A stretch of DNA of 64,000 nt from Marinirhabdus sp963799365 (GTDB taxonomy: Bacteria; Bacteroidota; Bacteroidia; Flavobacteriales; Flavobacteriaceae), in the NCBI GenBank assembly GCA_963799365.1, contig CAWCWV010000008.1, positions 296,440 through 360,439 of the forward strand, written 5' to 3'. The notes under the pieces were generated by a model. The model was not told the DNA's origin. It searched no databases and saw nothing but the letters and a program-made list of their open reading frames with translations. This document shows positions 7,228-16,207 of the stretch, piece after piece (position 1 is the stretch's first letter; each line of letters begins with the position of its first letter). A program made the position numbers and the translations under genes.

Positions 7228-9090
7228 TTATTTTTTAAGATCGTATGCGAAGATGGTATTGTTATCTGCTTTGTAGTATAAAATACCTCCTCGATCGTCT
7301 ACCTGGTATTCTGGTTTCTTATCCTTTAATACAATTTCCTTTTCTTTTGCGCCTGTGTCTTTATTAATTTTTACAAGCCCTACCCCGTCCTCTAATTTTG
7401 TTAATACAAATTGTGCATTTGCCGTTGCTGCCGTTGCTTTAAAGCGTTTTAACATTTCTGAAACTGAAGCTCCAGTGGCCATCGCTAGGCCTCCTGCTAA
7501 ATCTGCATCTCTGTCTGCCTGAGCGTCGTATTTTGCAATTCGGTTTCTTATAGAAGAGTTTGCTGCCGCCATACTTCCGGCTGCTGAAGCTACTGCCGCA
7601 ACTCCTGCCAAGATGGCTCCAAAAGCACTTTTACCAGGAGCTCTGTAGTATTCTTGCCAGGTTGGTTTTCCTTCCCAATCCAACATGGCAAGGTTTTGGT
7701 CGCTGGTTAACAAAATCCCACCATTACGAACATCCACCATTGTGGGAGCTTCTTTACCGTCAAATTTGGTTTTAGCGAACTCACTCACATTTCCAGAAGT
7801 AGCATCTACAGCATATAATTGCTCATCTGCGCTAATTAAATAGCGGTTATTTTTGCTATCAAAAGTAGATGAGATGGCATCGGCTCTTTTATATTTGAGT
7901 GGTTTGTCCCAAACTTCTACACCTGTGCTCATATTCACAATGTTGGCATCTTCAGAAGTAATATAAATTAAGCCTTGATCTGTTTCTGCCATTGTCAAGA
8001 TGTTTTCACCTGTTTTTAATGGTTTTTTAAACAAGGTGTTCCCATCATAAGAGACTTTATTAATTCCACCTTCATAAATCCCGAAGAGAATACCATCCTC
8101 CATAATATAAAAATGCTGCACATATCCTTTGGTTTTAGGAGCTTTTTCCCAAAGGTCTTCACCGTTAGTGGAACTCAACATAGCTATTTTAGATTCGGAG
8201 GCTCCGGCAAAAACACTTTTATCCTCGTTATACGTATTACTCACCACGGCTAACCCTTGCGGTAAAATTTCAAAATTGGTCACGATTCCTTTTACTTTAG
8301 CTTCATCCTTCCAGAGCTCCTGCCCATTGGTTCCAACTTTGTATATTCTGGTATTCGATTTGCTATCGTTGGTTTCAAAAGCATAGATGTCTGTTTCAGC
8401 TTCATTGGCTACCATCCATTGCATTCCTTTCATTTTGTTATCCCACAAGGTTTCCCCGGTTTGTGCCTTTTTGGCTACTAGACCTTGTGCTGTTGGTACG
8501 ATCAGGTAGTCTTTCAGTAATAAAGGTCTTCCGGTTACGCTATAATCCTTGGCAATACCTACACGTCCAGGTTCATCCAGATTAAAACGGTAGTCTTCTT
8601 TCCCAGTATTTAAATCGTATACAGCTACTTGCGCCGCATACTGCTCTTTTGAGGTACGCTGTCCTGCCACAACCAGTTTATTCTGGGGCATATATACCTC
8701 TACCACGTTTGCTATTTTCCAACCATTGTCTTCGGTACTAAATAGCTTTTTACCGCTTATATAATCGATTACTGCTTTTTTAGCAGAAAGATTAGCAAAG
8801 CCACCCTGAGAAACTATAACGTAGGGTGCGAATGGTACATAGGTAAGTTCCTCTGGCTTTACCCTTCCATAGTCGGTAAAATTAAAAAGTAGGTCGTTGC
8901 TACCTGGTTTAATCCCCACTAAACCATCATTGGTAGCAACTACCATTGTTCCTCCTTGCGTTAAGGTCATTTCATTAATTTTTGCGCCAGTATCATATCT
9001 ATAATCTGGGACTTCGGCCTTCTGGGCCATGGCTACACTTCCTATAAAAAGGACATATAGCAGTGTATTGATTGTTGTTGAAAATTTCAT
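7228..9090 (-). CDS. Secreted PQQ-like beta-propeller repeat protein
   Basis: A 620-residue protein with signal peptide (cut after VAMAQ). It has repeated blade-like segments of the PQQ/WD type (for example GETLWDNKM, NGQELWKDEA, NGEDLWEKAP, GVEVWDKPL). An Ala-rich, possibly membrane-associating stretch lies near residues 488-512 (AILAGVAAVASAAGSMAAAN). No calcium or PQQ dehydrogenase residues are evident, so it is probably a structural or binding protein rather than an enzyme. Its promoter carries operator motif A, identical over 24 bases to that of the DUF6252 lipoprotein at 9383, so both should respond to the same two-component system. Confidence 0.85.
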   Translation of the reverse strand: MKFSTTINTLLYVLFIGSVAMAQKAEVPDYRYDTGAKINEMTLTQGGTMVVATNDGLVGIKPGSNDLLFNFTDYGRVKPEELTYVPFAPYVIVSQGGFANLSAKKAVIDYISGKKLFSTEDNGWKIANVVEVYMPQNKLVVAGQRTSKEQYAAQVAVYDLNTGKEDYRFNLDEPGRVGIAKDYSVTGRPLLLKDYLIVPTAQGLVAKKAQTGETLWDNKMKGMQWMVANEAETDIYAFETNDSKSNTRIYKVGTNGQELWKDEAKVKGIVTNFEILPQGLAVVSNTYNEDKSVFAGASESKIAMLSSTNGEDLWEKAPKTKGYVQHFYIMEDGILFGIYEGGINKVSYDGNTLFKKPLKTGENILTMAETDQGLIYITSEDANIVNMSTGVEVWDKPLKYKRADAISSTFDSKNNRYLISADEQLYAVDATSGNVSEFAKTKFDGKEAPTMVDVRNGGILLTSDQNLAMLDWEGKPTWQEYYRAPGKSAFGAILAGVAAVASAAGSMAAANSSIRNRIAKYDAQADRDADLAGGLAMATGASVSEMLKRFKATAATANAQFVLTKLEDGVGLVKINKDTGAKEKEIVLKDKKPEYQVDDRGGILYYKADNNTIFAYDLKK

Positions 9091-9117
9091 ACTAAAAGGT
9101 TTTTACATGTTATAGTG

Positions 9118-9169
9118 TAAAGATGCTATTTGATTTAGGACAATTCAATAGGGCAATTGACGTATTGTT
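9118..9169 (-). promoter_or_regulatory. Promoter A of the beta-propeller gene
   Basis: The operator motif at 9146-9169 (core GGGCAATTGACGTATT) is identical over 24 bases to the one at 9950-9973. The -7 element reads CATCTTTA on the minus strand (9118-9125), a weak fit to TAnnTTTG. The expected -33 box is poor and overlaps the motif edge, as expected for an activator-dependent promoter. The ATG follows 28 bases later. Confidence 0.7.
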
Positions 9170-9300
9170 AATAGTTGGTAGTTGGTAGTTTTTAGGACAC
9201 AGCAAATGCTGCTGGTAGTATAAGGGCTGCTTCCGCTCGCTCTAAAGATTTTACTTGTTGGGATAGTGATAATAAATAGTTCCTGCGGGGGTTAGGGGGC

Positions 9301-9341
9301 AAAAAAAAACCAGCAGCAAAACAAACTTTTTCGCTACTGGT
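9301..9341 (-). terminator. Terminator of the DUF6252 lipoprotein gene
   Basis: On the minus strand a nine-base stem (ACCAGTAGC with GCTGCTGGT, one wobble pair, loop of 15 bases) runs straight into nine T. It lies 42 bases past the stop codon at 9383. Confidence 0.8.
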
Positions 9342-9382
9342 TCCACGTAAAAACCTCAACTCTGAGATTTTCTTTAATGCTT

Positions 9383-9895
9383 TTATTGATTGGTTACCGT
9401 GATATTAAAAGCACCATTGGTTACTTCTTTTACATCTGTGGCATCATCTAAATTTATGGCAGTAAATTCAAAAGTACCTTTTGCAGTATTCCCATCGAAA
9501 CTGGAAACATTTACTTCACCATTTACAGTTTGCGCATCTCCTATGGTTGAATAAATTACAGCACTCATTGGGTTGTTGATATCAGTTAAAATCGTATAGG
9601 CACCAATATTCACAAAACTCAGGTCGTAGGTTCCTTCCCCATCAAATCCTTGGATAGTAATTTGCAAATTTTCAGAATCTGCTGTACCTCCAGAAATTGT
9701 CAGCGCTTGTGCAGAACCACTTCCAGCAATTTGTGCAGTTATTCCAAAAGTTGCTGTATAAGAGGAACCACCTACGTTTGCAGTAAGGGTACCATCTCCT
9801 CCTTGAGGATCATCCCCACCGTCATCATCTTTTTTACACGATACTATTGCTAAGCTCATTATAAGTACTAGCATTACATTTTTTAAAGTTTTCAT
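9383..9895 (-). CDS. DUF6252-like lipoprotein
   Basis: A 170-residue lipoprotein: signal peptide with lipobox AIVSCKK, then an acidic and Gly-rich linker (DDDGGDDPQGGDG), then an all-beta domain of about 130 residues. The pattern LTANVGGSSYTA near the start and GTFEFTAINLDDATDVKEVTNGAFNI near the end fits the DUF6252 family as I recall it. It is probably exported to the outer membrane. Transcription is predicted from promoter B at 9922, which carries the shared operator motif. Its role is unknown. Confidence 0.82.
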   Translation of the reverse strand: MKTLKNVMLVLIMSLAIVSCKKDDDGGDDPQGGDGTLTANVGGSSYTATFGITAQIAGSGSAQALTISGGTADSENLQITIQGFDGEGTYDLSFVNIGAYTILTDINNPMSAVIYSTIGDAQTVNGEVNVSSFDGNTAKGTFEFTAINLDDATDVKEVTNGAFNITVTNQ

Positions 9896-9921
9896 AATTA
9901 AAGGTTTTTAAGTTTATGGTA

Positions 9922-9973
9922 CAAAGATGCTCGATAGCTATAGGGCAATCAATAGGGCAATTGACGTATTGTT
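9922..9973 (-). promoter_or_regulatory. Promoter B of the DUF6252 lipoprotein gene
   Basis: The operator motif is at 9950-9973, identical to promoter A. The -7 element is CATCTTTG (9922-9929 on the minus strand), one base off the consensus. Motif-to--7 spacing matches the other four sites exactly, and the ATG is 27 bases downstream of the -7 element. Confidence 0.7.
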
Positions 9974-9983
9974 GAGGTACGGG

Positions 9984-10122
9984 GTACGAGTTAAAAAATA
10001 GAAAGTAGAAAAACGAAATCTGAAGGGGTGTTCAAACTTAGTACGTGCGTTGGCCCCTTTAGGGATTGAAGGTGTGTGGCGGGAAGTACGAGTTAAAAAA
10101 TAGAAAGTAGAAAAACGAAATC
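9984..10122. repeat. 37-bp direct repeat, two copies
   Basis: The same 37 bases (starting GTACGAGTTAAAAAATAG) occur at 9984-10020 and 10086-10122, separated by 65 bases of unrelated noncoding sequence. The second copy runs directly into the heptamer array at 10124. No ORF is present. The arrangement looks like a local duplication. Confidence 0.85.
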
Positions 10123-10123
10123 G

Positions 10124-10234
10124 TGAGTCTTGAGTCTTGAGTCTTGAGTCTTGAGTCTTGAGTCTTGAGTCTTGAGTCTTGAGTCTTGAGTCTTGAGTCT
10201 TGAGTCTTGAGTCTTGAGTCTTGAGTCTTGAGTC
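10124..10234. repeat. Heptamer tandem array TGAGTCT, 15.9 copies
   Basis: Fifteen full copies and one six-base partial copy of TGAGTCT follow one another without a single mismatch over 111 bases. The array lies between the DUF6252 gene and the 3' end of the GSCFA gene, so it is intergenic. Perfect identity implies recent slippage or active turnover. Confidence 0.97.
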
Positions 10235-10252
10235 AAAAATTGTTTTTTTCTC

Positions 10253-11194
10253 TTAAAATTTCACAAAAGGTAATTTCTTTTTCACATTCCTAATTTTCTG
10301 CTGAAGGCTTTGCTGAAATTTTAAATGTGCCTCACCACTGGGATAAAACGCCCGATGTTGTAACCCTTTTTGAATGGTATCAATCTCTTTTTGAAGCTGT
10401 TCAGTTTCAGGCGCAATCCAAACCAATTTAAATTTCTCCCAGATATACTGGACCGCCGTCGTATTTGGATGCAACATATCTTCTGCGTAAAAGCGATAGT
10501 CTCTAAGTTCGTCCATCATCAATTCATAGGATGGGAAATAGCATATTTGTTGATGGTTGAGCTGATGAATTCCTGAAATAAGGTGTGCTTTGCTGCGTGT
10601 GCTCTCTATGAAGCCGTCTTTTAGGTGTCGGACAGGAGAAACGGTTGCTATAAAGATTGCCGTAGGATTTAGTTCTGAAATAAGTACACGTGTTCTTTCT
10701 ATACTTGCTGAAATTTCCTCCACCGACAATAATTCCTTTGAAAACGATTTCTGGGAAATTTTATGACAATTGGCTACCACAACATTTGAAGCGACATGAC
10801 GATAAACCCAAGCCGTTCCGAACGTAAAAATACAATGAGATGCTTCTAAAAGATAGGCTGAAAATTCTTTGAGCTTGGTGTTTAGCAATACAACCAATTG
10901 TTCCTGCGAATGTTCCGTAACTGAAGAATGCGCTTCAAAACTAAACCATTGCCCATCACGTTCAAATACATCAGTTTCAGTAAAATGTATGTTCCTAACA
11001 GCACGATTCACCAGATTCTCTATCGCCAACGGGTGAAATACGATGCCAAAAGGATTTTGTAAATTCTGAAACTTGAAATACGCCAACTTTCCCCCCATAT
11101 TCTCCGTAAAACACGACCCCATAAGTAGGACTTTAGACGTGTAGTCTATTTGGTTGTTTTCTGGTTTAAGAGTTATGTGGGTTTGTAACTTCAT
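10253..11194 (-). CDS. GSCFA domain protein
   Basis: A 313-residue protein with the signature GSCFTENMG near residue 26, which gives the GSCFA family its name. The NPFGIVFHPLAI block follows, then FTFGTAWVYR and a late YFPSYELMMDELRDYRFYAEDMLHPN block. GSCFA proteins are thought to be SGNH-hydrolase-like enzymes, and the Ser in GSCF with the final D..HPN would suit an acyl-hydrolase triad. The substrate is unknown. It ends 18 bases after the heptamer array and lies downstream of alaS on the same strand. Confidence 0.93.
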   Translation of the reverse strand: MKLQTHITLKPENNQIDYTSKVLLMGSCFTENMGGKLAYFKFQNLQNPFGIVFHPLAIENLVNRAVRNIHFTETDVFERDGQWFSFEAHSSVTEHSQEQLVVLLNTKLKEFSAYLLEASHCIFTFGTAWVYRHVASNVVVANCHKISQKSFSKELLSVEEISASIERTRVLISELNPTAIFIATVSPVRHLKDGFIESTRSKAHLISGIHQLNHQQICYFPSYELMMDELRDYRFYAEDMLHPNTTAVQYIWEKFKLVWIAPETEQLQKEIDTIQKGLQHRAFYPSGEAHLKFQQSLQQKIRNVKKKLPFVKF

Positions 11195-11275
11195 TTAAGT
11201 ATCCAGTTTTTAGTAAACAGTATGCAGTTTCCAATTTCTATGTTAAGCTTTACTGCTAACTGCCACTGCGTACTG

Positions 11276-13903
11276 CTACTTTATAAAATCTCTAGCAGCC
11301 TTTAAAGCAATTTCAATCCCATCAGGATTCTTCCCTCCTGCCGTAGCAAAAAATGGTTGTCCGCCGCCACCGCCTTGAATGTGTTTTCCGAGTTCTCTAA
11401 CAATTCGTCCGGCATCTAATTGCTTCTCCGTTGCTAATTCTTTTGAAATATAACAGGTTAACAATGCCTTACCCTCTTTTTTGGAACCAAACAATATAAA
11501 CAGATGGTCTATCTCGCCACCCAATTCAAATGCTAGATCTTTCAATCCACCAGCGTCCAGATCTACCTCTTTTGCTAAAAAATTTACGCCATTTACTACT
11601 TCAACTTCATTTTTAAGATCACCTTTTATGTTTTTAGCTTTATCCTTCAGTAACTCTTCCAATTGTTTTTGAAGGTTACTGTTGTCTTCCTGTAATTTTT
11701 CGATGGAAGTAACCGGGTCTTTGGTATTATTCAACAATTTCTGAACTTCTTTGAATGCGATGCTTCTATCTTCAAAATAGGTTTTGGCAGCATCGCCAGT
11801 AATGGCTTCAATACGGCGTATGCCACTTGCTACAGCACCTTCCGATGTGATGATAAAATGCCAGATCTCATTCGTATTTTCAACGTGGGTTCCACCACAT
11901 AATTCCATAGATTTACCAAACTTAATAGCACGTACCGCATCTCCATATTTTTCTCCAAACAAAGCAATAGCTCCTTCATCTATAGCCTGCTGATAAGGGA
12001 TTCCTCGTCGTTCGACCAAGGCAAGACCTTCTCTAATTCTGGCATTCACAAAGTCCTCTACTTCCCTCAATTGTTCGTCTGTAACTTTACTAAAATGTGA
12101 AAAATCGAAACGCAAGTTCCCACTATGTACCATACTGCCTTTTTGCTCCACGTGTTCGCCTAAAATATTACGAAGCGCCTGGTGCAACAAATGTGTTGCG
12201 GTATGGTTGGAAGCCGTTCTGCTGCGTTGTTTGGCATCCACAACTGCTTTAAAGGTTCCGTTTGTAGTACGAGGTAAATTCTTCGCAAAATGAACAATCA
12301 AATTGTTCTCTTTTTTGGTATCAACTATATATACCACCTCACCATTGGGAGCTTCCAGATATCCTTTATCACCTACTTGTCCACCACCTTCAGGATAAAA
12401 TGGCGTTAGATTAAATACCAACTGATATAATTCTCCTTCTTTTTTACTTTCGGTTTTTCGATAGCGGGTAATTTTTACATTGGTTTCTAAAATATCATAG
12501 CCTACAAATTCTTCGTCTTTTTCGTCATCCAGTATTTTCCAATCTCCTGTGGCAACTTTCGTTGCTTCTCTTGCTTTCTCTTGCTGTTTCTTAAGCTTAT
12601 TTTCAAACTCAATGTGATTATAGGTATAACCACGTTCTCTTAAAATAAGTTCTGTGAGATCTTCAGGAAAACCATAGGTGTCTTTAAGTTCGAACACCTT
12701 CGCACCAGATATTTCTTTCGCTTTTGAATTGCTGATAATATTTTCTAAAAGCATCATGCCGTCTGAAAGGGTCCGCAAGAAAGACTTCTCTTCTTCTTTA
12801 ATAACATTCGTTATCAAATTCTTCTCCTTTTTCAATTCCGGAAACGCCTCACCCATTTGATTGGCAAGCGTATCAATTAGTTTGAAAATGAAAGGTTCTT
12901 TGGTGTCTAAAAACGTAAATCCATATCGGATAGCACGTCTTAAAATACGTCTAATAACATATCCTGCACCTGTATTGCTAGGCAACTGCCCGTCTGCAAT
13001 ACTGAAGGAAACGGCACGCACGTGATCTGAAATTACACGTATTGCAATATCTACTTTTTCTCCAGATTCAGTATCTGTATTTCCGTATTTGCTATTGGTA
13101 ACAGCTTCCACTTCACGAATAAGGGGCGTAAATACATCTGTATCGTAATTGCTTTGTTTGCCTTGCAAGACCATTGCCAAACGCTCAAAACCCATTCCTG
13201 TATCTACATGCTGTGCTGGAAGCTTTTCAAGACTTCCGTTGGCTTTTCTATTGAATTGCATAAATACCAGGTTCCAAATCTCCACTACTTGTGGGTGATC
13301 CTGGTTTACAAGGCTCGCTCCAGAAACTTTTGCTTTTTCTTCAGCGGAACGGATATCTACATGAATTTCGGAACATGGCCCACATGGTCCTTGCTCGCCC
13401 ATTTCCCAGAAGTTATCTTTTTTGTTTCCATTTAGAATGCGGTCTTCGGGTAGGTATTGTTTCCATAACTCATAGGCTTCTGTATCTCGGTCTAAACCTT
13501 CGGAAGCATCGCCTTCAAAAATAGTAACATACAATATGTCCTTATCTATTCCGTAAACTTCGGTCAATAATTCCCAAGCCCATGTAATTGCTTCTTTTTT
13601 AAAGTAGTCGCCAAAACTCCAGTTCCCCAGCATCTCAAACATAGTATGGTGATAGGTATCCATCCCCACTTCTTCAAGATCATTGTGTTTCCCACTTACG
13701 CGCAAGCACTTTTGGGTATCTGTAATTCTGGAGTTCTTGACCTCTTTATTACCTAAAAAATATTCTTTAAAAGGTACCATCCCTGCATTTGTAAACATCA
13801 GGGTAGGATCGTTTTTAATAACCATGGGAGACGAAGGAACAATTTTGTGTTCTTTCGATTTAAAGTAATTAAGGAATTTTGAGCGTATTTCGCTGGAGTT
13901 CAT
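11276..13903 (-). CDS. alaS: Alanyl-tRNA synthetase
   Basis: An 875-residue class II synthetase that charges tRNA-Ala. The N-terminal catalytic core has FTNAGMVPFKEYFLG and MLGNWSFGDYFKKEAI. The editing domain has the zinc-binding HTATHLLHQALR and MELCGGTHV motifs. The C-terminal C-Ala part has a coiled coil and a GGGGGQPFFATAGG tail. Length and motif order are normal. It is divergently transcribed from the M23 peptidase gene at 14024. Confidence 0.98.
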   Translation of the reverse strand: MNSSEIRSKFLNYFKSKEHKIVPSSPMVIKNDPTLMFTNAGMVPFKEYFLGNKEVKNSRITDTQKCLRVSGKHNDLEEVGMDTYHHTMFEMLGNWSFGDYFKKEAITWAWELLTEVYGIDKDILYVTIFEGDASEGLDRDTEAYELWKQYLPEDRILNGNKKDNFWEMGEQGPCGPCSEIHVDIRSAEEKAKVSGASLVNQDHPQVVEIWNLVFMQFNRKANGSLEKLPAQHVDTGMGFERLAMVLQGKQSNYDTDVFTPLIREVEAVTNSKYGNTDTESGEKVDIAIRVISDHVRAVSFSIADGQLPSNTGAGYVIRRILRRAIRYGFTFLDTKEPFIFKLIDTLANQMGEAFPELKKEKNLITNVIKEEEKSFLRTLSDGMMLLENIISNSKAKEISGAKVFELKDTYGFPEDLTELILRERGYTYNHIEFENKLKKQQEKAREATKVATGDWKILDDEKDEEFVGYDILETNVKITRYRKTESKKEGELYQLVFNLTPFYPEGGGQVGDKGYLEAPNGEVVYIVDTKKENNLIVHFAKNLPRTTNGTFKAVVDAKQRSRTASNHTATHLLHQALRNILGEHVEQKGSMVHSGNLRFDFSHFSKVTDEQLREVEDFVNARIREGLALVERRGIPYQQAIDEGAIALFGEKYGDAVRAIKFGKSMELCGGTHVENTNEIWHFIITSEGAVASGIRRIEAITGDAAKTYFEDRSIAFKEVQKLLNNTKDPVTSIEKLQEDNSNLQKQLEELLKDKAKNIKGDLKNEVEVVNGVNFLAKEVDLDAGGLKDLAFELGGEIDHLFILFGSKKEGKALLTCYISKELATEKQLDAGRIVRELGKHIQGGGGGQPFFATAGGKNPDGIEIALKAARDFIK

Positions 13904-13932
13904 CGGTATCTAGTTATGGTAAACCGTGCACA

Positions 13933-13963
13933 TTTGGGCACGTGAAAACAATTTATATCTTTG
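13933..13963 (+). promoter_or_regulatory. Bacteroidota-type promoter upstream of the M23 peptidase
   Basis: TTTG at 13933-13936 and TATCTTTG at 13956-13963 are separated by 19 bases, which matches the TTTG-N19-TAnnTTTG consensus. Transcription should start near 13970, leaving a leader of roughly 50 bases before the ATG at 14024. Confidence 0.72.
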
Positions 13964-14023
13964 TAGGGCGTTACTTAAAATGTTAACGTATCCATCACCG
14001 CAAAAATAGGATTTTTTTAGCGT

Positions 14024-15004
14024 ATGTCTAAGGTTAAATATTACTACGATAGCGAGACCCTCTCGTACCGAAAAATTGAGAAGAAAAAAGGCCGTAAACT
14101 CAGCATTTTTTTACTCAGCTTATTGGGAATGTTATTAAGTGGATTTCTATTGCTTTTGGTGTATTTGAATCTCCCTTATGTTGAAACTCCCAAAGAAAAA
14201 ACCTTAAAGCGTGAGTTGTCTAATATGGAGTTGCAGTACGATTTACTGAATCGCAAAATGGACCAGATTGAAACCGTCCTAAATGACTTAGCAGACCGAG
14301 ACAACAATCTTTACCGCGTTTATTTTGAAGCCAACCCAATTCCGGAAGAGCAACGAAAAGCTGGATTTGGTGGAGTGAATCGCTATAAAGATCTGGAAGG
14401 ATTTGATAATTCAAAACTAATTGTCACCGCCAGCCAACGCTTAGACATATTAACCAAGCAAATCGTAGTACAATCACGCTCCTTGGACGAGATTGCTTCC
14501 TTAGCTGAAGAAAAAGAAAAATTACTTGCGGCTATTCCTGCCATCCAACCCGTAAATAATGAAGACCTCACCCGTATGGCTTCCGGATATGGTTTTCGAA
14601 CAGATCCTTTTACCAAAGCCAGAAAAATGCACTTTGGAATGGACTTTACCGCCCCTCGCGGAACTCCAGTATATGCCAGTGGTGATGGTGTTGTAACCCG
14701 GGCAGATAACAGTGCTTCTGGGTATGGGAACCATATTAGAATAGATCACGGATACGGCTATGAGAGTTTGTATGCGCACTTATATAAATACAATAACATA
14801 CGCCCTGGTCAAAAAATTAAGCGTGGCGATCTAATTGGTTTTGTAGGAAGTACTGGCCGTAGCGAAGCCCCTCACTTACATTACGAAGTTTTTAAGGACA
14901 ATGAACGCATTAATCCTATCAATTTCTACTACGGAAACTTGAGCCCAGAAGAATTTGCAGATCTGTTGAAAAAAGCACAGCAGGAGAATCAATCTCTAGA
15001 TTAA
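14024..15004 (+). CDS. M23 family metallopeptidase (peptidoglycan endopeptidase)
   Basis: A 326-residue protein: a short basic cytoplasmic N-terminus, one membrane helix (about 28-49, IFLLSLLGMLLSGFLLLLVYL), a coiled coil (about 58-85), and a C-terminal LytM domain. The zinc ligands are visible in HFGMDFTAPRGTPVYA (HxxxD) and in HLHYEVF (HxH). Such enzymes cut peptide cross-links in peptidoglycan in the periplasm. The next gene is the MerR regulator at 15150. Confidence 0.95.
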   Translation: MSKVKYYYDSETLSYRKIEKKKGRKLSIFLLSLLGMLLSGFLLLLVYLNLPYVETPKEKTLKRELSNMELQYDLLNRKMDQIETVLNDLADRDNNLYRVYFEANPIPEEQRKAGFGGVNRYKDLEGFDNSKLIVTASQRLDILTKQIVVQSRSLDEIASLAEEKEKLLAAIPAIQPVNNEDLTRMASGYGFRTDPFTKARKMHFGMDFTAPRGTPVYASGDGVVTRADNSASGYGNHIRIDHGYGYESLYAHLYKYNNIRPGQKIKRGDLIGFVGSTGRSEAPHLHYEVFKDNERINPINFYYGNLSPEEFADLLKKAQQENQSLD

Positions 15005-15149
15005 TTTTAGATTTACGATTGACGATTTTAAATCCTAAAATATAAATCTTTTGGGAATTGGATTTTGCAAGCTACAATCTCAATCCAATTTGAAATATCG
15101 CTACAAACCTTTCCATATTTTCATTAACTTCGTATAGCAATAAAAACCT

Positions 15150-15479
15150 ATGCACGTAGACCTCCCAGAAAAATTATATTACAGTATTGGCGAAGTAGCC
15201 AAGGCTTTTGATGTGAATACATCCCTTATCCGTTTTTGGGAAAAGGAATTTGATGCCCTAAAACCTAAGAAAAATGCAAAGGGCAATCGAAAGTTCACTC
15301 CAACCGACATAAAAAATTTGGAACTTATCTTTCATTTGGTAAAGGAACGCGGATTTACTTTAGAGGGTGCAAAAATTCATCTTAAAGAAAACAAACAGGA
15401 AACTTTAAATAATTTTGAAATCATTCGGAAATTGGAAACCGTAAAATCTGAATTATTGAAAATTAAAGAACAACTATAA
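15150..15479 (+). CDS. MerR family transcriptional regulator
   Basis: A 109-residue regulator with an N-terminal winged helix (YYSIGEVAKAFDVNTSLIRFWEKEF, then GNRKFTPTDIKNLELI) and a C-terminal dimerisation helix (NFEIIRKLETVKSELLKIKEQL). No cysteine sensor residues are seen, unlike metal-sensing MerR proteins. Only 12 bp separate it from lemA, so it probably leads the lemA-TPM transcript. My recollection is that Flavobacteriaceae often have this gene order. Confidence 0.93.
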   Translation: MHVDLPEKLYYSIGEVAKAFDVNTSLIRFWEKEFDALKPKKNAKGNRKFTPTDIKNLELIFHLVKERGFTLEGAKIHLKENKQETLNNFEIIRKLETVKSELLKIKEQL

Positions 15480-15491
15480 AAATACATCATT

Positions 15492-16091
15492 ATGAAAAAA
15501 TGGCTACCCATTATTATAATCCTTGGTATCATTTTATTGGCTGGAGCATATCTAGCTAATCTCAATAACCGTCTTGTGCCTTTAGATGAAAGCGTCTCGG
15601 CCCAATGGGGAAATGTGGAAAGCGCCTACCAGCGCCGTGCAGACCTTATTCCAAACATTGTAAATACTGCAAAAGGTTATGCAGAGTTTGAACAAAGCAC
15701 GCTCATACAGGTAACCGAAGCGAGAAGCAAGGCAACTTCTATCCAAATAGATCCTAGTAATATTACTCCAGAGCAATTACAACAATTCCAGCAAGCACAA
15801 GCGGGACTTACCTCAGCCTTGTCTAGACTTTTAGCCGTTTTTGAACGCTATCCAGATTTAAAAGCAAATGAAAATTTTAAAGAACTCATCAACGAATTAG
15901 AACGCACCGAAAACCGCATAAATGTAGAACGCAACCGTTTTAACGACGCTGCAAAAGAATTGAATGTGGAAGTAAAAAAGTTTCCAGCGAAGTTTTTCGC
16001 AGGGATGTTAGGGTTTGATGAAAGAGCATATTTCAAAGCAGACGAAGGAGCCGAAAATGCGCCGGAAGTTGAGTTTGATTTTGGGAAGTAA
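15492..16091 (+). CDS. lemA: LemA family protein
   Basis: A 199-residue protein with an N-terminal membrane helix (about 4-24, LPIIIILGIILLAGAYLANL) and a helical bundle with the family blocks VSAQWGNVESAYQRRADLIPN and ENFKELINELERTENRINVERNRFNDAAKELN. LemA proteins are membrane-anchored helical proteins. They often occur next to TPM-domain proteins, as here, and their role is not settled. The gene follows the MerR gene closely. Confidence 0.95.
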   Translation: MKKWLPIIIILGIILLAGAYLANLNNRLVPLDESVSAQWGNVESAYQRRADLIPNIVNTAKGYAEFEQSTLIQVTEARSKATSIQIDPSNITPEQLQQFQQAQAGLTSALSRLLAVFERYPDLKANENFKELINELERTENRINVERNRFNDAAKELNVEVKKFPAKFFAGMLGFDERAYFKADEGAENAPEVEFDFGK

Positions 16092-16207
16092 GCATGTTTT
16101 CTGTTGTAGGTTAAAAAGTTTATTATTAGCTTTCAACTACTCATAAAAAAATAGATACCATTTAAACACCTACCAAAACAACAAATAACTGTTAACTAGT
16201 AACACAC

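Noticed and set aside
10124..10234. Possible CRISPR array
   Set aside because: Units are seven bases with no spacers; it is a plain tandem repeat. The decamer array at 60431 is rejected for the same reason.
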